Assembly: GCF_027596085.1 (NCBI RefSeq)
Contig: NC_072472.1
Coordinates: forward strand, 5,385,245 to 5,449,244
Direction of reading: 5' to 3'
Origin: Anoplopoma fimbria
Lineage: Eukaryota; Chordata; Actinopteri; Perciformes; Anoplopomatidae
Length of the DNA: 64,000 nucleotides
Part shown: positions 24,563 through 36,969 of the stretch, in pieces
How positions within the stretch are numbered: position 1 is the stretch's first letter
Layout: every line of letters starts with the position of its first letter
Made by a program: the position numbers and the translations under genes
The notes under the pieces: model-generated
Told to the model about the DNA's origin: nothing
The model's input: only the letters and a program-made list of their open reading frames with translations
Databases searched by the model: none

Positions 24563-27500
24563 ATTGTCAGTAGGTATTGACCCTTTGCTAAGCCCCGCCC
24601 TCCACTGCTACTCATTCAAACTGACAGAGCTACGATGGAGCCCACACTGTCACTAACTCCACTCCCTGAATAGATTTGATCAAATTTTTGGAAAACCAAA
24701 AAGTGTTTTCAGAGAGAAACAGACAGAAGGGTCTACAATATAGGTTTGGATATATCCAGAATGTTGAACTGATTTAGCAATAAAAAGAGGTTAAAAACCT
24801 AAAGATAGAAGCTAAAGCTACAGATCACAGGGCAAAAGTGAACCACCACAACACTTAGCGATCGAAAAGGAAGAAAATTAAAAAACATCACTGTTTCTTA
24901 AAAGCCAGGTGGGTTTTTATCCACTGGAACAATCATTAAAAAGCTACAAGAAGCATGTGTATACATCCAGTATACCTTCAGTAGCTAGCGTAGCATAGAA
25001 GTGCTCCGCTAACGTTAGCTACAAAGGTTTTTACGGAGAAACGTAATGATTTAGAAACGCACAACCCCATTCACACTCTCCGGGTAACTAGTATCACCTC
25101 TCTTAAAAACCCAAACACTCTTTTGTGTGGTGTGTGGCAACCAAATCTAACATTTGTCCATACAAGGGTCCTTCTGTGTTTAAAAAAAATGACATCTGCT
25201 CTTTTTTGTGCATGAATCAATTATGCAGCATCAGCATTCCCTCAGACTCATGTTGTAACTGGCAGAGAAAGAAAGATTAGGCTGTTACAACCAGAGCTGT
25301 TCCTGGACCAGTGCCCTCTGTAAATCTGTCTCCTCTGGTCCCACAGTACTATCTACATCCCTTGCATTCCATTACATTATAGTGACTCTGTATTTGTTTA
25401 TTTACCCTGACAGCTTTCATTGTAGTTTTGCTACCCTTCTCAGACAATATCACAAGCACTGCCAGGTGTTCATATCTTTCCCTAAGTCATTTCTGTCGTT
25501 GCCCAGAAGCTCGTCTAGGACTAAATCCCAGCTGTGGGACAATAGACAGGCCCCATCATTCCAGTTTACTGTCTTCTGTGCCAATTTTCAGACTTTTGTT
25601 GCTTCATGTTGGTTTTTGTTTCTCTCCGATGTGTCAATTCTCGCCACAAGCAGTTCATAATGGCCTCTCTCTCTTGCAATAATGTGAAATTGCCGACCTC
25701 GGGTTTTTGGAAGACTTTTTGTTTGCTTGCATGACAAGTTGCCTTTTGCTCTATTTTATGCTCTTCTTTCTGTGCACCACAGGCTCAGTCTGTCTCTCAG
25801 ATACATGTTTTGTATCTTTGCACAAGTTTTCTGAGTTTTGTCTGTACAAACAAGTTTGATGTTGATTGTTGTTTGATAATTAACTTTTTGTACACAAGGT
25901 GTAAACCAGGGCAAATCTGAACAGATAATCTCTTTACTTCTCCGCCTTCAGCTACGCACCTAAGCTTTGTCTGTCTTGGAAATTAGAAAATGAATGGAAA
26001 GCCATGGGCTTAGAGGATTCTTTGCATCGTATATGTAGCGGGGCTTGTATGTGGATAGGAATGCTAGCTATCAATACCATCCAAATGTGATTCGATACAA
26101 TTCACATTTTAGGGATTATAACTTTAATCAAACCCTTGTGGGTATGATTCGTCATTGAGTGTTATTTATTAAAAATGAAGGTACCCAGATATTTGTAGCA
26201 CTGAACTTGATGAATGAGCTGTTCCTTAATGGCTTCCTTCTAAAATCAGAACATTGTCTTTTGTTCTGACTGATGACATGATACAATTAGGGAGTCATTT
26301 CTCAACAAAAAAGTGGGGCTGGTTAATGTTAATTGCAGAAAACTTCAGAAACATCAGTATGTGTACGGGCCTTCCCCTTTCATTTCTTATATATTGTTAT
26401 CCAATCAATTTCTCTTTATCTCAGGATAATGAATGTTGGTCATACTGTAGTTGTGTTATTAATATTATGTTTAAGCTTGCTCACTAGGTTCTTGCATTTT
26501 ATTTTTTTTTAAAACGTATCAGTACCCACAGCCACTGTTGCTCCAAAAACCTCCATCCTTCATAGTGTTTGAATTATGTCTTAGATGTGCTCAATACTTC
26601 AAAGTAATATACGAGAAGGGAGATAAGAGCATCAGTTCACCAATCATCAAACATGGGCTTCTCTTAGAGTGTCTGGGAGCTTTTTTACTGAAACAGCATT
26701 GCAATTGTATGTTCTCTGCAGCACTAAGAGCTTTTCCTGCTTTCACATACAGGCACTGCTATGTACACAATGTTGCAATTTTGAGGGTCTTATATGAAAC
26801 CTTTGACTATGCAGACCTTGAATTTCATCTTCCTCCATTAGGAACAAAAGTGAAAGTATCTGGATCCTACATCATGGTTCTTCAGTCAATTTGCAGCTTT
26901 TCTCTCCAGTGTCTGGTGGTGTCTGAAAGCAGATCCACCTCCTGTCATCCATCTCTATTCAGAAACTATGACCATACAAACAAAATACAGTATTTTCTAT
27001 CCAGCAAATCTATTCATCGTCTCTCTCTCCGTCTCTCTGCCACTGTGTATCCATCTCTATCTCCTCCATTCGTCTCTTCCGGATGCTTCATCAGTCACTC
27101 TGAGCAGTCATCATACCAAGCCAGCCAAGTACATTCATTTCTCCGCAATCCAAACACCTTCATCAACATAGCCAGCCCATCCACTTTTCTTCTCATTTTC
27201 TAGCTTATTTTCTTCCCACTGCTGCCTTGATAGCTTCTTCGGCCTCTTACAAACAGCGGCCTTAATGAGTCAGGCAGATGGTGCTGCCAATGTATCTACT
27301 TAAGGACAGTGAAACTCCCCAAGATGGAGCGGTCAAAGTAGGAATAATAATTTGAAGTGAGATGACCTTCAAATGTGACAAATGCTGCATTTAAAGCACC
27401 AAACAGGTGGAGGTTTTGCACATTTTATCCAATTACCTCGAGACTCTGCTAACCGTTTTATATTGCCAACCATTTCCCAAAGTATACATCTGAAGATGAA

Positions 27501-30155
27501 CGAATCGTCCATGTGCAGGGGCAGACTGGCCGTCGGGAAGTTTGGTTAGACTCCCTAATGGCTGATCCATTCCAGGCCAAACCGGTCAGCACTCTTAGAG
27601 TTTTTATTTTTTAATTTCTGGTGTCGGAAGGGCCAATCTAATACAATCAATATTCGCGGGTATACAAGCCGCTCCTCCCAATGTGTACTTATCCCCATTT
27701 GTGGCTTTTCTTGGTTTGATTCAGTGCAGTACGGAAGTGCTTTATACAAACCTAAGGGGCAGGTGTCAGCAAGACATCTATAAGTGTCTTGATGTCTCTT
27801 TATATTACAAATAGTGTATTAGTGTTCAAATCCTCTCCAACTCAAAGTCCCAAGCTTAATTTCAGTTCCAGTACATCCTTGTCAATGTGTTAAATCCCAT
27901 CCACCTTGGTTACTGTCGCTATGAGTTTCAAGCGTGCATTTTTGCAGGGCACATGTGCAGTTTACATTAAAAAGCAGTGGCAGATTCATCACTCGAAAAA
28001 CGATTGTTCCTTGATTTTAGACAAATGTAGAAGAGCAGACCTCTCATTTCTCGTAAAGATTACTGTCTCTTTAAGATTTAGTCATCTCTAGCTAGATAGT
28101 TAAACAAAGATTGCTCCATGTTCTTGTTGAAAACTGTTGACTTTTTATTATTTCCATTTGAGCCATTTTAAAAACGATAAACCTGGGAAAGGTGCCAAAA
28201 CACTGAGGCTGAACCTGCATGTCCCGAGCTAGAAGTTTGCACGCTCCCTTTCTGATGATCTGTAGAAAACAGTATTACAGAGAAGAGCATAGTCTTAGTG
28301 TATGAATAGGTTCTTTAGTTTCAACATAAGCTGTTTGACTGCTTAGTTACACAGTTGGACAAGCAATTCAGAGGTCAGATTCATGCGTTTCTGTTCTTAT
28401 TTTAAAACAGTACATTTAACTTAAAAAATAAAGACTTTGTGCCTGTATGCCGAGCCAAGAAGCAATGTGAGGAAACTAGAGCGTGATGAGTAATAAAGTC
28501 TGAATGTGAGACAGAGAAGACTTAGGAAATAAAAAGATGAAGAATGAGATCAAACAGCTATGCTTCAGTGCCTTCTTGCTCCAGTCTTCCAACAAGTGCC
28601 TTGTCTCTGTAATTGAAAAGACATACAGGATATTTCAAGTCAAAGAGAACGGAGTGTTATCAGCCTGACTCTCTATCTGTTATTCATTAAAGTCAAATAA
28701 TGCAGGACCTCGTCCAACACTCAGGATGCCGATCGGGCCAAATGCTGGTACAGCAGCTTTGTTTTCATCCATCAATCAAGCAAATTGTTAGCAGAAAAGT
28801 TTTAAATCATGAAATGAATGTGAATGTGAGCTTATCTAAATCAAATAAACTGCATTTATGAAAAAAAATAAAACTTTGAGAGAATGAAGAGATTGGGCTT
28901 GAATCAAGATAAGGCAAATTAATGCATCTATATTATATAGAAAATCTATCTCACTCAAGACACGTTTGATATTTGAGAGCTAAAAACATGCCGACAGATG
29001 CTTTTGAAACCCTTTTCAGTTAAATTATACCAACTGCTGGGCTGATCAGACTGAGATTAAGTCATGTTTATCTTTACGTCTGATAGCAGTGGACGTTTTG
29101 TTTCAGAATCAACAATTTTCTGATGTCATGCACTTTATATTCTTCCCATCTACTCACTTCTTTTCCCCGTACAATTTGCGTGAAATACAAAAGCATTTTT
29201 CCAGACACATGAGGACACACTGCCACGGTACATTATTCAAGCCGCAATTATGTTTCCATCCAAAATGTAGCTGGTAAAACAAATTAGCAGAGCATAAAGA
29301 AAAAGAAGAAGGGATTGTTTTGCTTGTTGCAAATGATTCAGTATGCTACACCCCAGCTTTTGGTATTGCTTAGTTTTGCACTTCCGTAAAATCTGTGGAT
29401 TTGCAAGAAACAGATACAAAAAGGAGGCTTTATATGTTTTTACAGGCTGAGTGGTTCTTCTCATCCTCAAGAGTAAAATGGCCAGAGTGCTCTTTTTAAA
29501 TGTAGGCCTTTAACGATAATGAAATAGCAAACTCAGATTAATGACACCTTGTCACTCTACGCTAATGCAGTATGTACATATAATTCAGTAACAGATCACA
29601 AAAGGTGCAGAGCTGTTGGTGACTGGAGAAACATCGTTAAACCTTTAAACATCCCCACCTGTGGCTGCAGGGGAGGAGGAGAAGCAGGGGAACCCGCTGT
29701 GAGGAAAAAAAGGTCAAACAGACTCTTTCTCCCTGCAGTGAGTCTGCTATCTAATGTCTTATATAATACATTAGCTCCCTTACTACTGCTCAAGAAGTTT
29801 TTGTCACACTTTTTTAACTTCCCAACTTCATTCTAAAACCCAAAGTGATATTGATCTACAATGCAGGTGTGAGAACACGTTTGCTCTCCAGCTGTCAACA
29901 GTTTTGACAAAACAACTGGGACATTCAGAGCAGCGGAGCTTTCAAATGACAGGCGGTTGTGCTCATGATGTGAACCCTCGGTGGGCGGATGAAACTGACA
30001 GCGATGAGCACGCAGGCTCGGAGAGAAAACGGATTAGATGCCATTTTTAGAAAGTAAAATAAATATGAGGTTCAGCTGGGATTATTGGTAGCTACAGTCA
30101 GGCTGCTTGAATCAAACTAATTCATTTGAAAATCGTAAAAAGCATTTACATTACT
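24563..30155. other. Non-coding DNA, no gene seen
   Basis: The first 550 bp (CTAAGCCCCGCCC, later GCTAACGTTAGCT near 25010) may be a dispersed repeat I cannot name. A 221-codon open frame at 26538-27203 starts at TTG and is pyrimidine-rich in its second half; it has no recognisable domain and I do not call it a gene. The rest shows nothing identifiable. Confidence 0.5.
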
Positions 30156-30165
30156 ACTAATTGCA
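30156..30165. repeat. SINE target-site duplication, left copy
   Basis: ACTAATTGCA, paired with ACCAATTGCA at 30449-30458; one mismatch. Confidence 0.8.
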
Positions 30166-30448
30166 TTACATTACAGTCATTTAGCAGACGCTTTTATCCA
30201 AAGCGACTTACAATCAGTAGTATATTACATATCATTCACACACTGATGACAGGCTACCATGCAAGGTGCCACCATCAGACTCTAACTAACATTCATGCAA
30301 CATCCAGTCCACACCGATGGCAAGCCTTCAGGAGCAACTTGGGGTTAAGTGTCTTGCCCAAGGACACATCGACTGCCGAAGCCGGGTATCGAACAACCGA
30401 CCCTCTGATTGGAGAACTACCTTACTCTCCACTACGCCACAGCCGCCC
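30166..30448 (-). mobile_element. tRNA-derived SINE, full length, with target-site duplication
   Basis: Read on the minus strand it starts GGGCGGCTGTGGCGTAGTGG, with a good polymerase III A box (TGGCGTAGTGG, 30429-30439). A slightly degenerate B box GTTCGATACC lies within 30384-30398. The body continues TGTCCTTGGGCAAGACACTT and ends with the common teleost SINE/LINE tail GTAAGTCGCTTTGGATAAAA plus GCGTCTGCTAAATGACTG. Direct repeats ACTAATTGCA (30156-30165) and ACCAATTGCA (30449-30458), 9 of 10 identical, flank it as target-site duplications, indicating an L1/L2-type endonuclease insertion. The 165-codon plus-strand frame across it is spurious. Confidence 0.92.
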
Positions 30449-30458
30449 ACCAATTGCA
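30449..30458. repeat. SINE target-site duplication, right copy
   Basis: ACCAATTGCA, directly after the SINE 5' end. Confidence 0.8.
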
Positions 30459-32673
30459 GCAATAAGGAATGGCGTTTTCAGTTGGACAGCCATTAAATTC
30501 CTCCGATATGTATCAGTTCACTTTGGTAAAATTTCCCACCATTTCTTCTTGCTTTTTTTTCCCCCTCCACATGACGACTTAACACATTTCCTTTCCATAA
30601 GCCCTCTTTCTCCTCCTGATTGAGGCAGTGAATGACTCTCACGGTATCTGCCGTCTTGCAGCTTCTTTTGCATTTAACAGCTTCAGATCCTCATCTGCAT
30701 GAAACCACATTAAGCAGATATATGAACCAGTCAGGCGCAGGGAGATATGGTCAAAATGAATTCATAAATGGTGGATTTTTTTACCCATCCCATCTTTTCT
30801 TTCTGCCTTTTCCCTCGCGATATGTCTTCATGAAAGCTGAGCAAAAGTGATCGTTTCCATACTGATTGGCAGTGAAAGATATGCTGTTTGCTCCTTCAGT
30901 TATTCCAGTGCATTTTAATGCGCGATGGTTTATGCAGACACAAGAATCCTTACAGCTCCAACAGATATCATCAGTGGAAGCATTTCCACAATGCCTTCTG
31001 TTTTAAAATATTCTGTCATAAACTCTGATGTGAATGTGAATGCATAATGTTGTGTGGCTAATGGTAAAACATGTATGCATATGTGTCTACTTTAATACCT
31101 TTGTGTGGGCATATAAGAGGGAGCTTCCATGCTGCCTACTGTGCAGTGACATTTGAGGGATAACAGTGCTTTGAACGATGCTAATCTTTTGGATTCCAAT
31201 TTTACGATGCTGTGTTTTAAAAAGAGAGCATGTTAATATTTTATCTTGCTTCTATTGTCAGTCTTAATTGATAAAATGGTTAATTTAATCATGAGTGTTA
31301 TCTGAAACAGAAACTCATGATCGAATTTGTCCATAACAATATGATAACGGTAAACGCTATGAGTTCAAACAGAACTTTGACCCATTCACTTCTGATCCGT
31401 CCTGGTTTTATCTGTTTAATACTATTCATCACACTCCCAAGACATTTTTCTTTGAAGGTTTAATTACGATGCGGATGGGTTTACATTGTATTTATTTGAA
31501 AACCTGATGAGTCTCATACAGAGAACCCGGTGTGGCCCCGGGAATAATAACTGGCTGGTCTACAGTAGCTCAGAACGGAGAGCCCTTTATGTTTGTTACG
31601 TTACCTAAAGGTTGGTTTTGTAGCCCAAAACTTTACTCTTTAAGTTTGTTCCTAACGCTGTCATCAACCCTCAGATAGTGTTTTCTGGAGTTGGTGAAGA
31701 TCGAGGGGTGAGTGGAAATTTAGAAACTTAGAATTGTGCCAGAAAAATGTGCTAATACAGTCGCCCAAACAGCTTTATGGTATATTGAATGTTGCATTTA
31801 CAACTTGTGCAATTGCCCCCAAGTGCCCCAAAAAATAAAACTATTAATCCATAAATAGGCTTACACCACTTATATATAAACATGGTATAGAACTGTAGCT
31901 AGAAATGATCACCTTTAATCATGCATCCAGAACAGTGTTACAAATGAACACAAATATGGACTACTTGTGTTACAGTGAACTTCCCTCAAAACATACACTC
32001 ACTCCCCAATTATTGAACATTAGATAACAAACTCACTGCTGTATCAATAGATTTGGCTCAAGCAAGTCAGCGATCAACTTATTGATAATACAGTAGATTA
32101 TTGGAGCTGATTAATGAGCTGCTCTTACACAGTGTGTCTTCAGTCCTAACTCATCACATGCATTACGTAGATGACTGATGTCCGTTTGGCCTCTAGCTGA
32201 GCTCTATTGACAGTCTGGACTATGGAGCTTTCAGAAATCATGTAATTGGTTTTACATTAGACCGCAGGATGATTCAGCTTCTGCTCCATCCATTACACAA
32301 AGCAGTCAATGTGACAAGGCTGTGTCCAAGCCAGATTCACGTGCAGATTGATTCTAAATAAGAGCGCCTCAGAGAAAATATACACATCAGCCTTGAGTTG
32401 GATGTGGATGCAAAGACACCTCAGCGTTGAGGTACCTTACTGGCAGTCATGAACTATCAGTAGGAGTATCCACACGACTGTTAAATTGTTCAAGGTCACA
32501 CAAAAATGAAATGATTATGAAAGTTATATTCTTCCAAAAACTTTATTAAAGAAAAGCATGACTATCAGGTGTTTTCTCCAAATAACAGCTGCTGAAACAG
32601 CCCAAAAAGAAGCATGAAATAATTTAACTTAAAAGCATTTATTAGCTGTTTATAAACCCTTTGTAGAGGTTTT
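30459..32673. other. Non-coding DNA, no gene seen
   Basis: AT-rich sequence with no recognisable exon, RNA gene or transposon. Confidence 0.6.
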
Positions 32674-32717
32674 AAATCCCAACCCTCTTTTTTCTGTTAA
32701 AAAGAGGGTTGGGATTT
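32674..32717. repeat. Perfect hairpin, 19-bp arms, 6-nt loop
   Basis: AAATCCCAACCCTCTTTTT (32674-32692) is followed by TCTGTT and then by its exact reverse complement (32699-32717). Stem 19 bp, no mismatch. It is too short for a usual microRNA precursor. It may be a replication template-switch product or a foldback remnant. Confidence 0.95.
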
Positions 32718-33190
32718 TCCATTTAAATGAATACACTCTTCTCTTAATTTCCCGAAGCCTCCGATGGTTGCCTAGCAACTGCTTAAAGCCAAGAAATAGT
32801 CCGCACACACCTGCCGGTAAAACAGTTAATTGTCAGCTGTAGAGGTGCTTCTTTTGTAATTGGGTAATTTTAAGCATAAGAAACCTTGAATGTATTTTCC
32901 TGGCAAAAAACACTGAAAATGATTTGTGGCCCAAATATGTGTCAGTTGTAAGACCCAACATACTGCCCACGACTGTCAAAGGACGTGCCTTTCTCGCCGA
33001 GACAACAACAGCAGTGCATCACTTTGAATGAACAATGTGGAGCTGTTCGAAATGACAGAAGGGGCAACCACAGAAGGCACTCGACTTTCAACAGCTGAAC
33101 CCTCTTCAACAAAATTCAGAAAATAACCTTTGAAGGGGCGAGGAGTGACAGAGCTGCAAGAAAAGGTGGATTTTGAACTGACTGTGCATG

Positions 33191-33276
33191 AAATCAGGAT
33201 TTTATGGGCCAAATGTGCAATTCTGTCCCTGTGCACAGGGACAGAATTGTACATTTGGACCACAGGATCCTGTTTA
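33191..33276. repeat. Long palindrome, essentially no loop
   Basis: Centred between 33233 and 33234 (CCCTGTG|CACAGGG). The core 33205-33262 has 29-bp arms with two mismatches; with several more mismatches symmetry extends to 33191-33276, including CAGGAT...ATCCTG at matching distance. The arms read CAATTCTGTCCCTGTG and its complement. It lacks a spacer and could extrude as a cruciform. It is not an evident MITE, because no target-site duplication or known tips were found. Confidence 0.93.
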
Positions 33277-34354
33277 CATCTTGATTACAGTAGTTTATAA
33301 CCCAGTCTAATATTCTGTTTTCTTAGTCTGTGTTGTGTTGGCTACATGTGTCTAGTTTTCTGGTCAAGTCGTGTGTGCACTATTGCTTGTGTTTGCATTG
33401 CAAAACCTGTGTTTTTGTTCCACTACATGTTCGTCTCTGTGTACATTTTATACTGCATGTGTGTGTTTGTCACACAGTGTGTAATCTGGCTAGGGTGTGC
33501 AGAGGCTGATGCACTGTCTGTGTGTGCATGTGTGTGCGTGTGTTTCCCTGGTGTGTGTTAGTGTATAACCTGGCTGGGTTCTGTGCTGTGATAAAAGGCC
33601 AGCTGCCACCTCCGCTTTCTGCCATATGGAGCCAGACCAAGGCTGCTCCTGGACAGAGAGATTAGAGAATAAATGACTGATAACTGGGAGCCAGAGAGGC
33701 TCTGAGAGCAGAGAGGCAAATCACAACCTACAGACTCTATAAAGAGAAATAGGTAAAAGTGGAGGGGTAATTGACAGGCAGAGATCGAGTCTGTATTGCA
33801 TCAGCAAAACTGCATTGTGAGTATATAATTATGCATTGATACGGAGGCTGGATTTATGTAAATGTTTATTTGGTACATTTAAAACTGCAACATGTCAAAG
33901 CAACATCACCTAATTAATTTTGATAGCACAATACACATGGGTGTGAAAAAAAAAGAATTAAAACCGGATCACCAAGAAAATGGATTCATTCTTTGTGTTT
34001 ATGTAACTCTGAATGTAGACTGTGCACTGTGAATATTCCTGATTGTGTAAATAAACCTGAAGAAGCATTTGTGAAAGCAAACCAACCATCTACAGTAAAG
34101 GAAAAGAAACCTTTGATGTTAGAAAGAGTGACTGATGCAATAGTTATGTTCACTGGCTCAGCTAACATTTCCATGTGCTGACAAACTTGCATGCACAGCT
34201 ACAAACGTTGCTGGTATAGCTGGTCAATATATTTAAGACATTAGCGTCCATTAAAGTCAGATGGAAACATATTTTACTATTTAAGGCCCAACCATGACCA
34301 ACATGAAAGTCAACAATGACCTGTTTCTAACTTTCTACGCGTTTCAAGCATGGG
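33277..34354. other. Non-coding DNA, no gene seen
   Basis: TG-rich stretch around 33330-33560 reading as short Cys/Val-rich frames; no exon or transposon recognised. Confidence 0.55.
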
Positions 34355-34745
34355 CTGGGCATCTCGGGTACAGCCATGGACTTCTTCTAATCCTATCTCG
34401 CCAACAGAACATTCTCAGTTAGCATAGACCATTTCTCCTCCCAGTGCGACAAAGTGGATTTTCACAAGGGTCCATCTTTGGTTCCATTCGCTTCTCCATC
34501 TCCTTGGTAGTATCATACAGAAATATAACATCTCCTACCATTGTTTGCTGATGATACCCAGCTCTACCTACCTGTGAAGAGCAACTGCCCGAAACTGCCT
34601 CAGGGAGTGCCTTGAGGATAGCAAAAACTGGATGGCCCTCAATTTTCTGCAGCTAAATAATAATAAATCAGAGTCTGTACACTGGCTTCCAGTTCACAAC
34701 CGAATGAATTTAAAGATATATGTGTTTGTTTTTACTCTTTAGCAT
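34355..34745 (+). mobile_element. L2-like LINE reverse transcriptase fragment
   Basis: Broken plus-strand frames give SYLANRTFSVSIDHFSS (family 'SYLxNRTFSV'), then FADDTQLYLPVKS with the RT catalytic ADD, then LDGPQFSAAK, then VHWLPVHNRMNLKIYVFVF (family 'HWLPVxxRIxFKI'). The region between the ADD block and HWLPV is deleted, and stops and frameshifts are present. A dead relic; clade assignment (L2 group) is from motif memory. Confidence 0.75.
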
Positions 34746-36969
34746 TTGTATTAACCTGAATTGTGTCCTCCTGTTTGTTTCATTTAGTTAGCTTAGTTAG
34801 TTAACTGTCACCAAGCATTAGGTTCAGTCTGAACATATCTTTTCACTGTCTTCTTTGCTAAGCAACCAGAATTGGAGCTCCTATATAAGTAACATTATAT
34901 ACTGTTGCGATACATTTATAGTGACATGCTGCATTAAGGGAAGTGCCAATTAGCAGCACTCCAAAAGGAAGAAGAAAGCAAGAAGAAATCCAGTGTAAAC
35001 CATCAGAGTAATGTTGTCACCATTTGAAATATGTCATCATAACGTTAGAAGTGCAATGTGAGTTTTCATGTACACATAAAATATGACGTCAGAAGTTCTA
35101 TTTTAAGGCAGCATGAGTCATATATTTTAAGGGATACATCGCTAGATACATTTTCATCCATCCCATCATGTTTAAGCAGCCCTTCCTCTTCCATGCTTTC
35201 ACATTGCAACAGATATAAAGTAGTATAGATAGGTCATTAGTGCCCTATTAATGGGAACACGACGACGCGAGTTGCTATGGATACTGTTCACTGCTATATC
35301 CATATATTATTATCCCCCTCGCAGGTCTCTGAGGTATATCTTTACATTGATGATGATGAGCAGGCTGCCACAATGATATTAGTGTATCCACTAGCTTTAC
35401 ATATCCAGGAGGTACAGGGTGATGGATAATGTACTGACAGATTTGTCACAAGGGCCCCATTTGTTGTTTTCTTATTATTTTAATGTGATTGATATTGCGG
35501 GACGGAGTCACTGTGAAATGCAATTTCTGTTCAACACATTTCATATTTGATTGATTTCTTTGTGTAATTACACCAGGGCACTTTTTCAACAAGTCCTCCA
35601 AATGAACACAGGTCCCGAACACCGGTCCTCTGGTTGAGAGTCACCACTACGCAAGGAGCTGTAAAGAGGTTGTGGTCATTACTGCTTCCAGTAAACACTT
35701 GTATGACATCACTTACCCATCCCTATTAAATCGTAGGCATTAAGTGTTTGCTAATATTGAATACAGCTGAAAGGGAATAAACCTGGACCCAAGCCTTCAG
35801 GCTTTTTCAGATATTCAATGATTTAACAAAATAAAGTCTATACATAAGTGTGAAAAAAAACAAAAAATGTTCATGTCAGTAGTGAATAATTCAACTTAAT
35901 GACTTCTTAGAGAAAGCTGGTGATAACTTTCCCAATCACCTCTGAGGGTTGAGTGAAAGTTCAGCTTCAGTTCTGCAGGCTTTCAGTTAAAATGCTGGAC
36001 TTTGGCAGTGCGAAGGCTACATCTGTTCAAGAGTATTCATGACCTTTTTTTTTGGATCTGGTGTACTGGCCTGTAAATGTTACAAGCCTGAGGGTTCCGT
36101 TTTTCAAGTTTTATGTTTACGTTGGCCTTCAAGCCACAAATTCACTGGCAGTCAACAAGTACTTGGCTGAGCTGAGGCGCTTTACAGCCAAGCAAGAGAT
36201 TTGTTTGTCTTGGGCAAAAACATTATTCTTGTTTTATTGTTTAATGTTGCAATAGAGTAGGCGCAGCATATTATGCCAGAGAGCATTACATTAATTGGAC
36301 CATCATAGTGAGATGTATGAGTGGGCGTGGTTGTCTGTTGGCCAATGCTATAATGGAATGGAACCATCTTTTCAGTTTCACTGGATTGCAGGATTCAAGT
36401 GGCTGCAAAATTCTGGCTGATGTTAGCGACCATGTAGAAAGGTTAATTGAACTGATGGACACAAAAGCAATGTACTGCTGAGTTTTCAGTTTCCACATTT
36501 CCTCCTGTGCTTCAGCTGTGATAAGTGGATCCACAATGACCTGCCAGTATGAGCCTGTTTTTCAACTGAAGCTCTACTTTTTGAGAGTTTGCAATGTCAA
36601 TTTTCAATATAATTTAGTTTAAGAATCTGGAGAATAACACTTTTGATTTTAATCAGTTTAAACCCCCTTTGTGTAAAATAGCATACGGCATAAAGTTTTT
36701 ATTTCTAATAGAAAAATTGAACAGTCCAAGTGCAGATTGGTGCAGACACATACTCAATTTAGACTAACAAAGGAAAAAATAAGTGTGCATTACCAAAGGC
36801 ATACCAAATTAAAAACTTTTTGAAACTGCAGTAGCTTTAATGCAGTTTTAAACATTTAGTAATAATTGATGTTTGCAAATGCATAACAGAACTTTTATGC
36901 TTCAGAGAAAAATGGGCTGCCTTTAAGGATGAGCTCAGTTTTTTCAAGTCTGTCTTTAATAAGGTACTA
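34746..36969. other. Non-coding DNA, no gene seen
   Basis: No recognisable exon, RNA gene or transposon. Confidence 0.55.

Noticed and set aside
30384..30448. A stand-alone tRNA gene
   Set aside because: The A and B boxes belong to a SINE head; no cloverleaf can be completed and a SINE body and tail follow.
32674..32717. microRNA precursor
   Set aside because: The stem is only 19 bp with a 6-nt loop, and there is no known miRNA sequence that I recognise.
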